A stretch of 64,000 nt of DNA from CAYUET01 sp964443875 (GTDB lineage Bacteria > Auribacterota > JAFGBW01). Below the pieces are notes generated by a model. That model had not been told where the DNA came from. It worked only from the letters and a program-made list of their open reading frames with translations, and ran no database searches. The stretch lies in assembly GCA_964443875.1 (NCBI GenBank), contig CAYUET010000013.1:15627-79626 (forward strand). Reading direction: 5' to 3'. Below, piece after piece: positions 45,456-54,190 of the stretch; positions within the stretch are counted from its first letter, which is position 1, and every line of letters starts with the position of its first letter. The translations under genes were made by a program, and so were the position numbers.

Positions 45456-47297
45456 TTAATTACCCTGAAGGGAATACTTACCATAGTTCTCCTCTTCCAT
45501 CCGGATATCCTTGCTTGAAGGATAATGAAGGGAAGCATTCTGATAAGCCTTCATTATTTCCTCTTTTCTGGAGATTTTGTCAAATTCTTCATGCATCTGA
45601 AGGCAACGGGCATATTTAAGCCAAGTCATGGCATTGCGGGGGCTGATTTCAAGCGCCTTCTGATAGGCTTTTTCCGCCTGGTTGAACTGTTTCAGATAAA
45701 TATGAAACTCCCCTGAATTAATAAAATACATGGGCAGAAAAGGATAAAGCGAGGAAGCCTCCTTCATATACGCTGCGGCCAGGGCAAAATTCCCCTGCTG
45801 CGCCCAGCGAAAAGCCTTTTCCTGCCTGTCCAGACTGGTTGAAAGCCGGTAATACAAAAAGACCATCAGAAAAGCCCCGATCCAGGAAAGGAACCTCAGC
45901 TGGGAAGCCAGAAACCAGTGTACCTGTTTTTGGGGTATTTTTTCATTCCCTGGAATCGCCAGCGCAAAGATAAAAAACAAACTATACCCCAGAGAGGGTA
46001 CATAAAGGTCAAAATCGAGCAGATTATGGATAAAAAAACCGAGAAGGGAAGTCCCCAGGGCGTATTTATAAAGACCGGAAATATATCTATTGTTATAAAT
46101 TGAAAAAAGCGCCGTACCGCAGATCAAAAGAAAAGTAAAAAACGGAAGGATTCCCATTTCCGCCCAGAGCTGTAAAAAACTGTTATGAGCCATCTGCACT
46201 TCTTCAGCCTGGGGTTCCTTATACGCCATGTAAACAGTGCCGTATTGGCCGGGTCCTATTCCAAAAACCGGATTTTCCCTTATCATCTGAAAGGATGACC
46301 GGTTATACTCCGCCCTCACTTTGAAAGAAGCCTCAAGGGCCTCTTTTTTTGAAAAATAAAAAAACACCGTGCCTGCAGCAATGAATGAAATCAGAAGCCA
46401 GGGGATGAACCCTTTCAATCTTCTATAAAAAGGCAGCCCCGCCGCTACTGCGGCCAGAGAAAGGGCCAGAATCGCCCCCTTGGATTTCGTTAAAAGCAGA
46501 AGATAAAAGGCCGATATGGGCAGACAAACCCCCAGCATTCCATAGAGATGAAGATAAGCAAATTTTTCAAGGCATATAAGATAAAGAATAAAAAGACCGC
46601 CTCCAGCAATCAGTCCACGAATCGAGGCCTGCTTGAATTCTTTGTTCATCAGGGCCGGAATAGCCAAAGGTATCCACAGGATCAGATACCCGGCAAAAGA
46701 ATTCGAATAAATAAAAGTGGAAAACACTTTTTTTCCGAGCAGACGTGTCAGGAAACGGCTGTCCTGAAGCTGGGGAAGATTCATGGCCTGGGCCGCTTTT
46801 AAAGTATCCTCCAGTCCCTCATAATACTGATAAAAACCGAAAAGAGCGGTAAAAACCAGAGAGGTAATGGCATAGACCCATAAAAGATGTTTTTTAAAAG
46901 GATCATTGGCAATCCAGCGGATCAGGAAAAAATAAAGTCCATAGGAGCAGAGTAACAGGGTTGTCTGAATGCTTCCGTTGAAGAATCCGAAGTAAAAACT
47001 GCTGATCAGCATGGAAAGAATCCACAAAATCATGACCGATTCGGTCTTTCCGCAGCTCCATTGGGTAAAACGTTCCCTGGGAAGGGAAATCAGGAAAAAG
47101 AAAAAAGCAGCCAGAAGCATCAGCACCCCCCACTCAATGGGCCAGGACTGAACGAATAATTCCACCCAGTTCTGAGGAACGCTTTGTTCGATATTATAAG
47201 TATAGGGCAGACCGAACTTAAGGGGGGTCATCCAGGTAAAAAAGCAAAGGATAAAAAAACTGATCTGATGAAATATCTTCTGAACCGGCTTAAACAT
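45456..47297 (-). CDS. O-antigen ligase/polymerase-like membrane protein with C-terminal TPR
   Basis: A 613-residue protein with about eleven membrane helices to residue 490 and a large periplasmic loop (about 325-375) containing NPVFGIGPGQYGTVY, the 'N.xxGxGpGxf' pattern of Wzy_C/WaaL-type proteins. The tail (about 510-600) has TPR-like repeats (FNQAEKAYQKALEISPRNA). Such proteins ligate or polymerise polyprenyl-linked glycans; this glycan is unknown. The neighbourhood with a polyprenyl sugar-1-P transferase and GT4 about 3-5 kb away fits. The ribosome site is AAAGGAATAAAG. Upstream are two adjacent palindromes (47450-47481). Confidence 0.8.
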   Translation of the reverse strand: MFKPVQKIFHQISFFILCFFTWMTPLKFGLPYTYNIEQSVPQNWVELFVQSWPIEWGVLMLLAAFFFFLISLPRERFTQWSCGKTESVMILWILSMLISSFYFGFFNGSIQTTLLLCSYGLYFFLIRWIANDPFKKHLLWVYAITSLVFTALFGFYQYYEGLEDTLKAAQAMNLPQLQDSRFLTRLLGKKVFSTFIYSNSFAGYLILWIPLAIPALMNKEFKQASIRGLIAGGGLFILYLICLEKFAYLHLYGMLGVCLPISAFYLLLLTKSKGAILALSLAAVAAGLPFYRRLKGFIPWLLISFIAAGTVFFYFSKKEALEASFKVRAEYNRSSFQMIRENPVFGIGPGQYGTVYMAYKEPQAEEVQMAHNSFLQLWAEMGILPFFTFLLICGTALFSIYNNRYISGLYKYALGTSLLGFFIHNLLDFDLYVPSLGYSLFFIFALAIPGNEKIPQKQVHWFLASQLRFLSWIGAFLMVFLYYRLSTSLDRQEKAFRWAQQGNFALAAAYMKEASSLYPFLPMYFINSGEFHIYLKQFNQAEKAYQKALEISPRNAMTWLKYARCLQMHEEFDKISRKEEIMKAYQNASLHYPSSKDIRMEEENYGKYSLQGN

Positions 47298-47449
47298 CTT
47301 TATTCCTTTATTTACCCCTCATTCAACATTATGAAATTCTGATAGAAGCCCCATTCGGGTCTCCGTGTCCCAAAGCCTAACCCGCATATTGCATGAAAAA
47401 TCAGAAAAAATCCATTCAAACCCTAATAAATCAATCCTTCCGCCCCACT

Positions 47450-47481
47450 ATTGACTCAATCTTTGGGTACAAATTGTACCC
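47450..47481. promoter_or_regulatory. Two adjacent palindromes upstream of the Wzy-like gene
   Basis: ATTGACTCAAT (47450-47460) and GGGTACAAATTGTACCC (47465-47481) are perfect inverted repeats with one central base each, four bases apart. They lie about 150-185 bases before the Wzy-like start and about 100 bases after the P-type ATPase stop. There is no following T run, so an operator is more likely than a terminator. Confidence 0.45.
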
Positions 47482-47578
47482 CATCTTGGATCCAAACAAA
47501 AAAACTTTTGTCTGTTCAAAGGTATCTTTTCAAAGGATTGCAAAAATGGCAAGAATTTACGTCCCCTCAGGAAACTAT

Positions 47579-50314
47579 CTATATCCCGTGCCTGCGTGCA
47601 GAAAAAATTTTCTGAATTTCTATCATTCCAAAAACAAGGATTCCCATGCCAAAAGCAATCGCCAGTTCACCCCAGGTCAGCGGAGTGGTATTGAAAAAAA
47701 CCTGCAGGGGCGGAAAATAAATCACCAGCAGCTGAAGAATCAGAACCAGCATCACCATGAAAGCCATCAGCGGATTAGACCTCAAACCCTGCCGGAAAAA
47801 TGAAACATGATCCGAGCGTGCGGCAAGAGCCTGCCCTACCTGGGCTAAAGCCAGAGAAGTAAATACCAGGGTCTGCCATCCCGGACGTCCGCTGAAATAA
47901 GCCCAGGAGCCCACCCCAAGGACACCCAACCCGATCACCAGACCGATCAAAAGGGTCTGCTTCCGGCCTCCCCTGCTGAATACATCTTCTTTGGAAGAGT
48001 AGGGAGGCCTCTGCATTGAACCCTTTTCAGAGGGTTCCACTCCCATGCCGAGTCCCAGCAGACCGTCGGTCAGAAGATTAAGCCATAAAAGCTGAAGCGG
48101 CTGCAGAGGAATCGGTTTACCCAGAAATGGAGCCAGAAGCATCACCATCACTTTACCCAGGTTTCCTGCAACGGAAAAACGTACAAACTTCCGGATATTT
48201 TCATAAATGGTCCTGCCCTCCTCCACGGCCGCCACAATCGTATTAAAATTGTCATCCAGAAGCACGAGATCAGAGGCATCCTTGCTCACATCTGTTCCGG
48301 TGATGCCCATAGCCACTCCGATATCGGCCTTGCGCAGCGCAGGGGCGTCATTCACCCCATCCCCCGTCATGGAGACAATGTGCCCGTTTTCCTGAAACGC
48401 CCGTATAATCTTAAGCTTATGTTCCGGTGAAACCCGGGCAAAAACATCCACTTCTCCGACCGCTTCCCTGAGCGTCCCCTCGGCTATCCGGTCCAGTTCA
48501 GAACCGGTCATCACCTTCCCCCTCTCTGAAATCCCCAGCTGCCTCGCAATTTCGGCAGCGGTCAGGGGATGATCCCCTGTGATCATCACGGTCCGGATCC
48601 CCGCAGTCCCGGCAAGCCGGATGGCATCCCGGACTTCAGGCCTGGGCGGATCAATCATCCCGAACAGACCTGTAAAAACAAGATTGCTCTCCATCCCATG
48701 ATCCGCAGCACCGGGATGTTTTTCCCACAACCGGTAGGCAACGCCCATAACACGCATGCCTTTCCGGGCAAAACGCTCATTGGCTGACAAAATCTTCTCC
48801 TTCCATTGAGGGCTCATAACCTCAGTTCCGCTGGTGGTTCGGACAAAGGAAGAAATCTCCAGAAGTCCGTCCGGACTCCCCTTGGTAAAGGCAATGCATG
48901 CGTTCGATTCCGTGGAAAGCCCTGAGAGCTGTTCAAAGGCATTTCCGGAGAGAAGATGAAAAGTAGTCATACGCTTACGTTCGGAATCAAAGGGAAGTTC
49001 CAGAACACGGGGGAAATCCTTCTCCATGTCATTTTTCCTGTAACCCATCTGGGCAGCCACGGCAACCAGGGCGCCTTCGGTGGGATCCCCGAGTGTATGA
49101 CACAGCCCCCCACCTCCATCTACAAGTCTTGCATCATTACAGAGAGCTCCTCCTGTAACCAGCAAAGAAAGCGGGGAAACCGCCGGTATTCCGTCATTTT
49201 CATAAGCACAGACAGAATCGCCCTTCATATTTTCCGTCAGATCCATCTCATGCCCGGCAACATCCAGCACCACCACTGTCATCCGGTTCTCGGTGAGGGT
49301 TCCAGTCTTATCCGAACAGATCACTGTAACCGATCCCAATGTCTCCATGGCGGGGAGTTTCCGGATCAGAGCCTTGCGTCGAAGCATCCTCTGTGCACCC
49401 AGAGCCAGTGTGATGGTCACTACCGCAGGAAGTCCTTCGGGGATAATAGCCACAGCCACGGAAATAGCCGTTAAAAGCATATGACGGATTTCATCACCGC
49501 GGATAATTCCCAGAATGAAAACCAGCAAAGCTATCCCTGCCCCCAGCACCGCAAGCTGAATTCCCAGCCGGTTGAGACGGATCTGGAGAGGAGTCAGAGT
49601 CGTCCCGGAAGCCTGGATAAGACCGGCGATCTTTCCGAGTTCGGTCTGCATTCCGGTCGCCACTACAAGGCCCACCCCCCTCCCCTGAGTGACCAGAGTC
49701 CCCATATACGCCAGATTCCTGCGATCCCCCAGGGGAAGATCCTCCACGGTCAGGGCACGGGCATCTTTTTCCACAGGTTCGGATTCTCCTGTAAGAACAG
49801 CTTCCTGAATGCGGAGATTCACCGCCTCAACGAGCCGGAGATCCGCCGGGATCAGATTTCCGGCCTCCAGATCAACAATATCTCCAGGCACTAGCATCCG
49901 GGAGGAAATCACCGTAAATTGTCCGTCTCGTTTTACCCTTACAGAGGGGGACGACATCCGTTTCAGCGAGGCAATGNNNNNNNNNNCTTTTTCCGCGCGG
50001 TATTCCTGGATAAATCCCAGAACGGCATAAAGAATCACTATTCCAAAAATGGCGACCGCATTCTTGGTGTCCCCCAGGACAGCAGCCAACACCGCAGAAC
50101 CCAGAAGAATCAGCACCATCGTGGCCGTCAGCTGTTCCCAGAGGATAAGAACAGGAGAACGCCCTCCCTTGTCTTCAAGTTCATTGGGGCCGTATCGGGT
50201 GGTCATCCGACTTTCAGCCTCAGAAGCATTCAGGCCAGAATCTTTGTCAGTCCCAAATTCCCGTAAAACCTCATTCTCATCCTGTGTATGCCAATTCATA
50301 AGACTTGTCTCCAT
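47579..50314 (-). CDS. P-type Ca2+-type (SERCA/PMCA-like) cation-transporting ATPase, interrupted by an N gap
   Basis: About 911 codons including a 10-N gap. An N-terminal cation-ATPase domain (about 8-60) leads to helices with PEGLPAVVTITLALG (ion-binding helix 4, near 288-302), the phosphorylation site ICSDKTGTLTENRM (Asp near 334), and hinge motifs MITGDHPLT and MTGDGVNDAPALRKADIGVA. C-terminal helices with LLWLNLLTDGLLGL follow. The motifs fit type IIA/IIB calcium pumps. The gap (49977-49986) lies after YRAEK and before IASLKRM. The frame is kept across it. Confidence 0.92.
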   Translation of the reverse strand: METSLMNWHTQDENEVLREFGTDKDSGLNASEAESRMTTRYGPNELEDKGGRSPVLILWEQLTATMVLILLGSAVLAAVLGDTKNAVAIFGIVILYAVLGFIQEYRAEKXXXXIASLKRMSSPSVRVKRDGQFTVISSRMLVPGDIVDLEAGNLIPADLRLVEAVNLRIQEAVLTGESEPVEKDARALTVEDLPLGDRRNLAYMGTLVTQGRGVGLVVATGMQTELGKIAGLIQASGTTLTPLQIRLNRLGIQLAVLGAGIALLVFILGIIRGDEIRHMLLTAISVAVAIIPEGLPAVVTITLALGAQRMLRRKALIRKLPAMETLGSVTVICSDKTGTLTENRMTVVVLDVAGHEMDLTENMKGDSVCAYENDGIPAVSPLSLLVTGGALCNDARLVDGGGGLCHTLGDPTEGALVAVAAQMGYRKNDMEKDFPRVLELPFDSERKRMTTFHLLSGNAFEQLSGLSTESNACIAFTKGSPDGLLEISSFVRTTSGTEVMSPQWKEKILSANERFARKGMRVMGVAYRLWEKHPGAADHGMESNLVFTGLFGMIDPPRPEVRDAIRLAGTAGIRTVMITGDHPLTAAEIARQLGISERGKVMTGSELDRIAEGTLREAVGEVDVFARVSPEHKLKIIRAFQENGHIVSMTGDGVNDAPALRKADIGVAMGITGTDVSKDASDLVLLDDNFNTIVAAVEEGRTIYENIRKFVRFSVAGNLGKVMVMLLAPFLGKPIPLQPLQLLWLNLLTDGLLGLGMGVEPSEKGSMQRPPYSSKEDVFSRGGRKQTLLIGLVIGLGVLGVGSWAYFSGRPGWQTLVFTSLALAQVGQALAARSDHVSFFRQGLRSNPLMAFMVMLVLILQLLVIYFPPLQVFFNTTPLTWGELAIAFGMGILVFGMIEIQKIFSARRHGI
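49977..49986. other. Ten-N assembly gap inside the P-type ATPase gene
   Basis: Ten undetermined bases. On the minus strand the flanks read GAAAAAG, gap, CATTGCC. Family alignments would expect YRAEKAIASLKRM, that is GAAAAAGCCATTGCC, so the real gap may be about one base. Confidence 0.9.
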
Positions 50315-50519
50315 GATAGGGGTTTCGTTTTCCTGATAATACGCTTTCCATCACCAACTACTCATACCAGAGAATTTCCAATGAAACAAGAAGGTTTGAC
50401 TCCCTTTTCACTCTCTGTATCCCGCTGCTGTTGTTCAGATTTTTTCCTTAGGAAACACCTCTCTGTGAGACAGAGAAGAAAGAAACGGATTTGCCTGGAT
50501 GAATTTATTTAATAAGGAA

Positions 50520-51635
50520 TTACTTCTGCAGAATCAGCCTGTTTCCCGAATATTTGATAAGAAACTCCAGCAGGAAAATTCCTGCCATTCCCATTCCCCA
50601 TTTTACTAAAGCCATTAAAGGCCTTCCGCCGATGATCCCTGTATGGAGACAGGGAAGAATCCCGGTCAGAAGAGTCATAAGAAAAATGATCAATACGGTC
50701 ATTCGTTTGGAATAGCCGCTCCTGTGTATCCGGTGTGAAAGGTGATTCAAATCCCCTTTATAAACAGGTTGCCCGTTTCTGATCCGGATCAGAATCACAG
50801 AAAGTGTGTCATAAAAAGGAATCGCAAAAATAAAAAGCGGGGTAAGGACCGCGTTGGAAGAGCTTTTACCCGGAATAAAAAAAGACTCCAGGATGCTCAC
50901 CACAGCAAGGTTAAAACCCACAAACAAAGCACCGGAATCCCCCATAAAAATCCTGCCCCCCCAGTAATTATAACGCAGAAATCCGCACAGGGCGCCGATG
51001 AAGACCAGCAGATAAAAGGTAATGAAAGACTGTTCCATCTGAAGTGCATAATAAAGAAGATTAAAAGAGCAGGCCAAGGCAACCCCGGCAGAAAGACCGT
51101 CCATGTTATCCAGCAGGTTAAAGGAATTGGAAAGAGAAACGATCCATAAAAGGGTTAATAAAAAATTCAGAAGAGGAAAAGGAAGAAAGACGGTAATCCG
51201 GACATTCAGATAATAGAGCAGGAGGGCAATTAAAAACATAAGCAGGAGTTTTGAAGCCGGCCCCACTCCGTGCAGATCATCCTTCAATCCCACCAGATAA
51301 ATCAGAAAAGCACCCAGAGAAATCATATAAAACCGGGTGAACTGCGTGGCAGAACCTTTAAACAGCTGATCCAGGAGAGGGTATCCGGCAAGAACTCCGT
51401 AATGGTTGAGCCCTAAGGCGATTCCCCAGGCTGAAAAAACAGTAAGATAGAAAGAAAAAAAAACCGCGCTCCCCCCCAACAGAGGCGTAGATTTTGAATG
51501 GTTTTTACGTACCAGCGTCAAAGGAACGTCCAGTATCCCCCACTTGAAGGAAAAATAAATCCCCAGCCGGGTCAGAAGAAGGGAAAGCCCAAAAGCCCCG
51601 GCTAAAAGCAAAAAATAAGCCCCGGCTATAAACAT
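50520..51635 (-). CDS. MraY/WecA-family undecaprenyl-phosphate sugar-1-phosphate transferase
   Basis: A 371-residue protein with about eleven membrane helices. Family motifs: KNHSKSTPLLGGSAVF near 45-60, DNMDGLSAGVAL (Asp-rich motif near 175-186), FMGDSGALFVGFNLAVV near 230-246 and HLSHRIHRSG near 298-307. It moves a sugar phosphate from a UDP-sugar to undecaprenyl phosphate and so starts a lipid-linked glycan. The HLSHRI motif fits the WecA/TagO side more than MraY. Its start overlaps the end of the GT4 gene by 10 bases; it is the last gene of the operon. Confidence 0.88.
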   Translation of the reverse strand: MFIAGAYFLLLAGAFGLSLLLTRLGIYFSFKWGILDVPLTLVRKNHSKSTPLLGGSAVFFSFYLTVFSAWGIALGLNHYGVLAGYPLLDQLFKGSATQFTRFYMISLGAFLIYLVGLKDDLHGVGPASKLLLMFLIALLLYYLNVRITVFLPFPLLNFLLTLLWIVSLSNSFNLLDNMDGLSAGVALACSFNLLYYALQMEQSFITFYLLVFIGALCGFLRYNYWGGRIFMGDSGALFVGFNLAVVSILESFFIPGKSSSNAVLTPLFIFAIPFYDTLSVILIRIRNGQPVYKGDLNHLSHRIHRSGYSKRMTVLIIFLMTLLTGILPCLHTGIIGGRPLMALVKWGMGMAGIFLLEFLIKYSGNRLILQK

Positions 51636-52768
51636 TGGGAATACACCTTCAGTAATTCCTGAACCATATAGGTATCTCTGAAAAACGGATCCACATAATC
51701 CTTCCCTGTTTTTTTAAACTGATCCCCAAGCTCAGAATTCCGGATCAGCAGCATAAGCCTTGATTTCAGTCCCTCAAAATCTTCCGGAGGAACCAGAAAA
51801 CCATTGATTCCATCCTTGATTATATCTTTGGCTCCGTCAATATCAAAGCTGACCACAGGAACTTGTGCGGCTAAAGCCTGGGGAAGCACCCTGGCCAGTC
51901 CCTCCCTTAAGGATACGTGCACCAGTAAATCCATTGCAGACAGACAGCCCGGCATGGCGTCGGGCGAAACAAGACCTGTAAACCGGAAATGATCTTCCAG
52001 GCCCATGTTTTTAATCTGCCGCTGGTAACTTTCCTTTAAAACCCCGTCGCCCACCCATAAAAACATAATACGGGGCTCCCAGGCAACCAGATCGTTGGCT
52101 ATTTTTAAAATGAATTCATGCCCTTTAAGAGGAAAAAGTCTGGCAATCTTTCCTATCACAATCGCCTCTTCAGGGATTCCAAGCTCCGCTCTTTTCTGCT
52201 GGCGATACTTTGAAGCCTCCAGAAATTCATCAAGCCGCATGCCGGAAAAAACAGTCTGGTACTGGGAAGGCTTTCCGATTTTTTTTTCAAGAGCCTTGAT
52301 CCGCATCTGATCCGAGACCACAATGATTTTCCGGGTTATTTTGCTGCAAAGCCGTTCCAGAAAAATATAGAGGCCGTTTACCCCTTTTTTTTCATAAGGA
52401 TGAAAAGGAAGCCCGTGAACCGTATGCACAATGACCCTCACCCCGGAAAAAAAGGCAGCCAGACGCGCGATAATTCCCGCCTTTGAGGAATGGGTATGCA
52501 CAATGTCATATTTTTTTGATCTGAACAGAAAGAAAAGTTTGAAAAAGCATAAAAGATCTCTCAGGGGATGAATATTGCGCAGCAGATCAGGAATAAAAAT
52601 AACAGACTTTGCTCCGCTTAAATCAAGGCGTCCTTCCGGGCCGATTTCACAGCCCGTAATGAGATCCACATGAACATTCTTCTCCTGCTGAAGACCTAAA
52701 ACACTTAACAGAGTATTTTCCTGAGCGCCCCCGATGATCATCCGTGTAATGACATGCGCAATTTTCAA
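51626..52768 (-). CDS. Family 4 glycosyltransferase (GT-B fold)
   Basis: A 380-residue protein. The N-terminal half opens IAHVITRMIIGGAQENT, the glycine loop of GT4 enzymes, followed by DIVHTHSSKAGIIARLAA. The C-terminal half has IGKIARLFPLKGHEF, FRFTGLV and the EX7E-type acceptor block LVHVSLREGLARVLPQALA (Glu residues about 285 and 293). It transfers an unknown sugar, probably to the lipid-linked chain begun by the overlapping downstream transferase. The gap to the upstream Mur-type ligase is 30 bases. Confidence 0.9.
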   Translation of the reverse strand: MKIAHVITRMIIGGAQENTLLSVLGLQQEKNVHVDLITGCEIGPEGRLDLSGAKSVIFIPDLLRNIHPLRDLLCFFKLFFLFRSKKYDIVHTHSSKAGIIARLAAFFSGVRVIVHTVHGLPFHPYEKKGVNGLYIFLERLCSKITRKIIVVSDQMRIKALEKKIGKPSQYQTVFSGMRLDEFLEASKYRQQKRAELGIPEEAIVIGKIARLFPLKGHEFILKIANDLVAWEPRIMFLWVGDGVLKESYQRQIKNMGLEDHFRFTGLVSPDAMPGCLSAMDLLVHVSLREGLARVLPQALAAQVPVVSFDIDGAKDIIKDGINGFLVPPEDFEGLKSRLMLLIRNSELGDQFKKTGKDYVDPFFRDTYMVQELLKVYSQCL

Positions 52769-52798
52769 AACGATTTCCTTATGTCTGAACGCTTCGAT

Positions 52799-54190
52799 TT
52801 AGAGTTTCCTGGACTCGTGAACCATTGAAGAATTAAGATCCCGAAGTTTTTCATCCCGGGCTCCTGCAATGACCCAGGTCAGTTTTTCTTTTTTCAGGGA
52901 TTTATAGTATTCTCTGACCTGGACATGAGTCTCCATATACGAACAATTCACCATCCCGAGTTCCTTCACAAAATCCTGGGAAGAAACACTGCGGTCCGCT
53001 GTTCCTCCGGCATCATAAATTTTCAGCATGATCAGACGGTCTTCAGGTCTGAGTGTTTTTTTAAAACTTTCCATGAATTCCTTCCACATGAATTTCAAAG
53101 GCCCGTATCCGTGAGGCTGAAAAACAAACACCACCGGCAGTCCCATCTCCTGGGCTGACCTTAAGGAAAACCCTACCTTTTCAGGATTATGGGCAAAGTC
53201 GAGCACAAAATTGGAGTCCGCGCTTTTCTTCAATTCAAAACGGTTCCGGATCCCTTTAAAATCCTGAAGGTACTGCATGGACTTTTCCAGAGAATAGCCT
53301 TTTTCACAGGCGACAGCACAAGACAAAGCCGCATTGATGACATTATATTTTCCGGCAACGGAAAGACGCCCCTCTTTTCCATTCAGGGCATAAAGCATCT
53401 TATTTTCATCAAATCCCCTGAACTCAGCAAAATAATCGGCTTTCTTGTCCTTAAAACTGATAGAAACAGCCTTGGATTTAAAATCATTCATGATCGGAAT
53501 CAAACGCTCACTGTCTTTGTTAAAAACAAGCCGGTTTGACGCTTCTGCAAAGCCTTTAAAGTAGGCCGTCAACTCCTCTATGGACATATGATCTTTTTCA
53601 AGAGAGGTGATACATCCTATGGAAGGTTTATACAAAGGCAGGGAACGGTCAGACTCGTCAATTTCAAGGATCAGGTCCGGATTATGCCCCTTTACATAAT
53701 TCCCCAGTTTTTTTGGGGAAGAAAGATTCAGGATCTCATCACCGCAAAAAACATTAAAATAATTCAGTTCATGATTTAAAATGGTTGCCGTCATCCCGGT
53801 AACTGATGTTTTTCCCGAGGTTCCGGTAATCCCGATGCTGAGTCCCTGATTAAAGATGGAGGCAATGTATTCATTGCGCATCTGAACAGGCACTCTTTTT
53901 TCAACAGCCTGAACCAGTGCCGTATGTGTCTTTTCAATGGCCGGGGAAGTCACCACCAGATCCACGTTAAGTTCCCGAATGCTGTCTGTCTCTTTCATAA
54001 TCCGGAAGCCCATGGCATGCAGGCAATTTTTTATCCTGATTTTAGCCCCCTTGTCAAAATCCCTGTCCATACCGAAAACGATATGCTCACACTTCAAAAA
54101 ATGCTGGGCCAGGACATTCATTCCCGAACCTCCGGCAGCAAGAACAAGGACTCTGAAGCGGTTTTGTTTTACCAATGAGTCATGATTCAT
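52799..54190 (-). CDS. Divergent MurC-like Mur ligase
   Basis: A 463-residue protein. The N-terminal Rossmann domain begins VLVLAAGGSGMNVLAQHF and ends with VTSPAIEKTH, both in the MurC/Mpl style. The central ATP loop is GITGTSGKTSVTGM (about 124-137): MurC has THGKT at this point, here TSGKT. The conserved Mur block is LDFAHNPEKVG (about 320), resembling MurE/FolC rather than MurC's DDYxHHP. It should ligate an amino acid or peptide to a nucleotide-linked sugar or similar acid. Its start overlaps the end of the GH57 gene by 11 bases, which is not the division/cell-wall cluster of ordinary murC. Confidence 0.72.
   Translation of the reverse strand: MNHDSLVKQNRFRVLVLAAGGSGMNVLAQHFLKCEHIVFGMDRDFDKGAKIRIKNCLHAMGFRIMKETDSIRELNVDLVVTSPAIEKTHTALVQAVEKRVPVQMRNEYIASIFNQGLSIGITGTSGKTSVTGMTATILNHELNYFNVFCGDEILNLSSPKKLGNYVKGHNPDLILEIDESDRSLPLYKPSIGCITSLEKDHMSIEELTAYFKGFAEASNRLVFNKDSERLIPIMNDFKSKAVSISFKDKKADYFAEFRGFDENKMLYALNGKEGRLSVAGKYNVINAALSCAVACEKGYSLEKSMQYLQDFKGIRNRFELKKSADSNFVLDFAHNPEKVGFSLRSAQEMGLPVVFVFQPHGYGPLKFMWKEFMESFKKTLRPEDRLIMLKIYDAGGTADRSVSSQDFVKELGMVNCSYMETHVQVREYYKSLKKEKLTWVIAGARDEKLRDLNSSMVHESRKL

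Noticed and set aside
47393..47803. 136-codon plus-strand frame across the ATPase end
   Set aside because: Its second half is opposite the P-type ATPase gene, and the first half has no coding features.
50460..50476. Hairpin TCTCTGT-GAG-ACAGAGA as a terminator
   Set aside because: A perfect 7-bp stem, but there is no T run on either strand, so it does not look like an intrinsic terminator. It could be an operator, but there is no further support.
50288..50512. 74-codon plus-strand frame upstream of the WecA-like gene region
   Set aside because: It starts inside the P-type ATPase N-terminus and shows no signal, domain or ribosome site.
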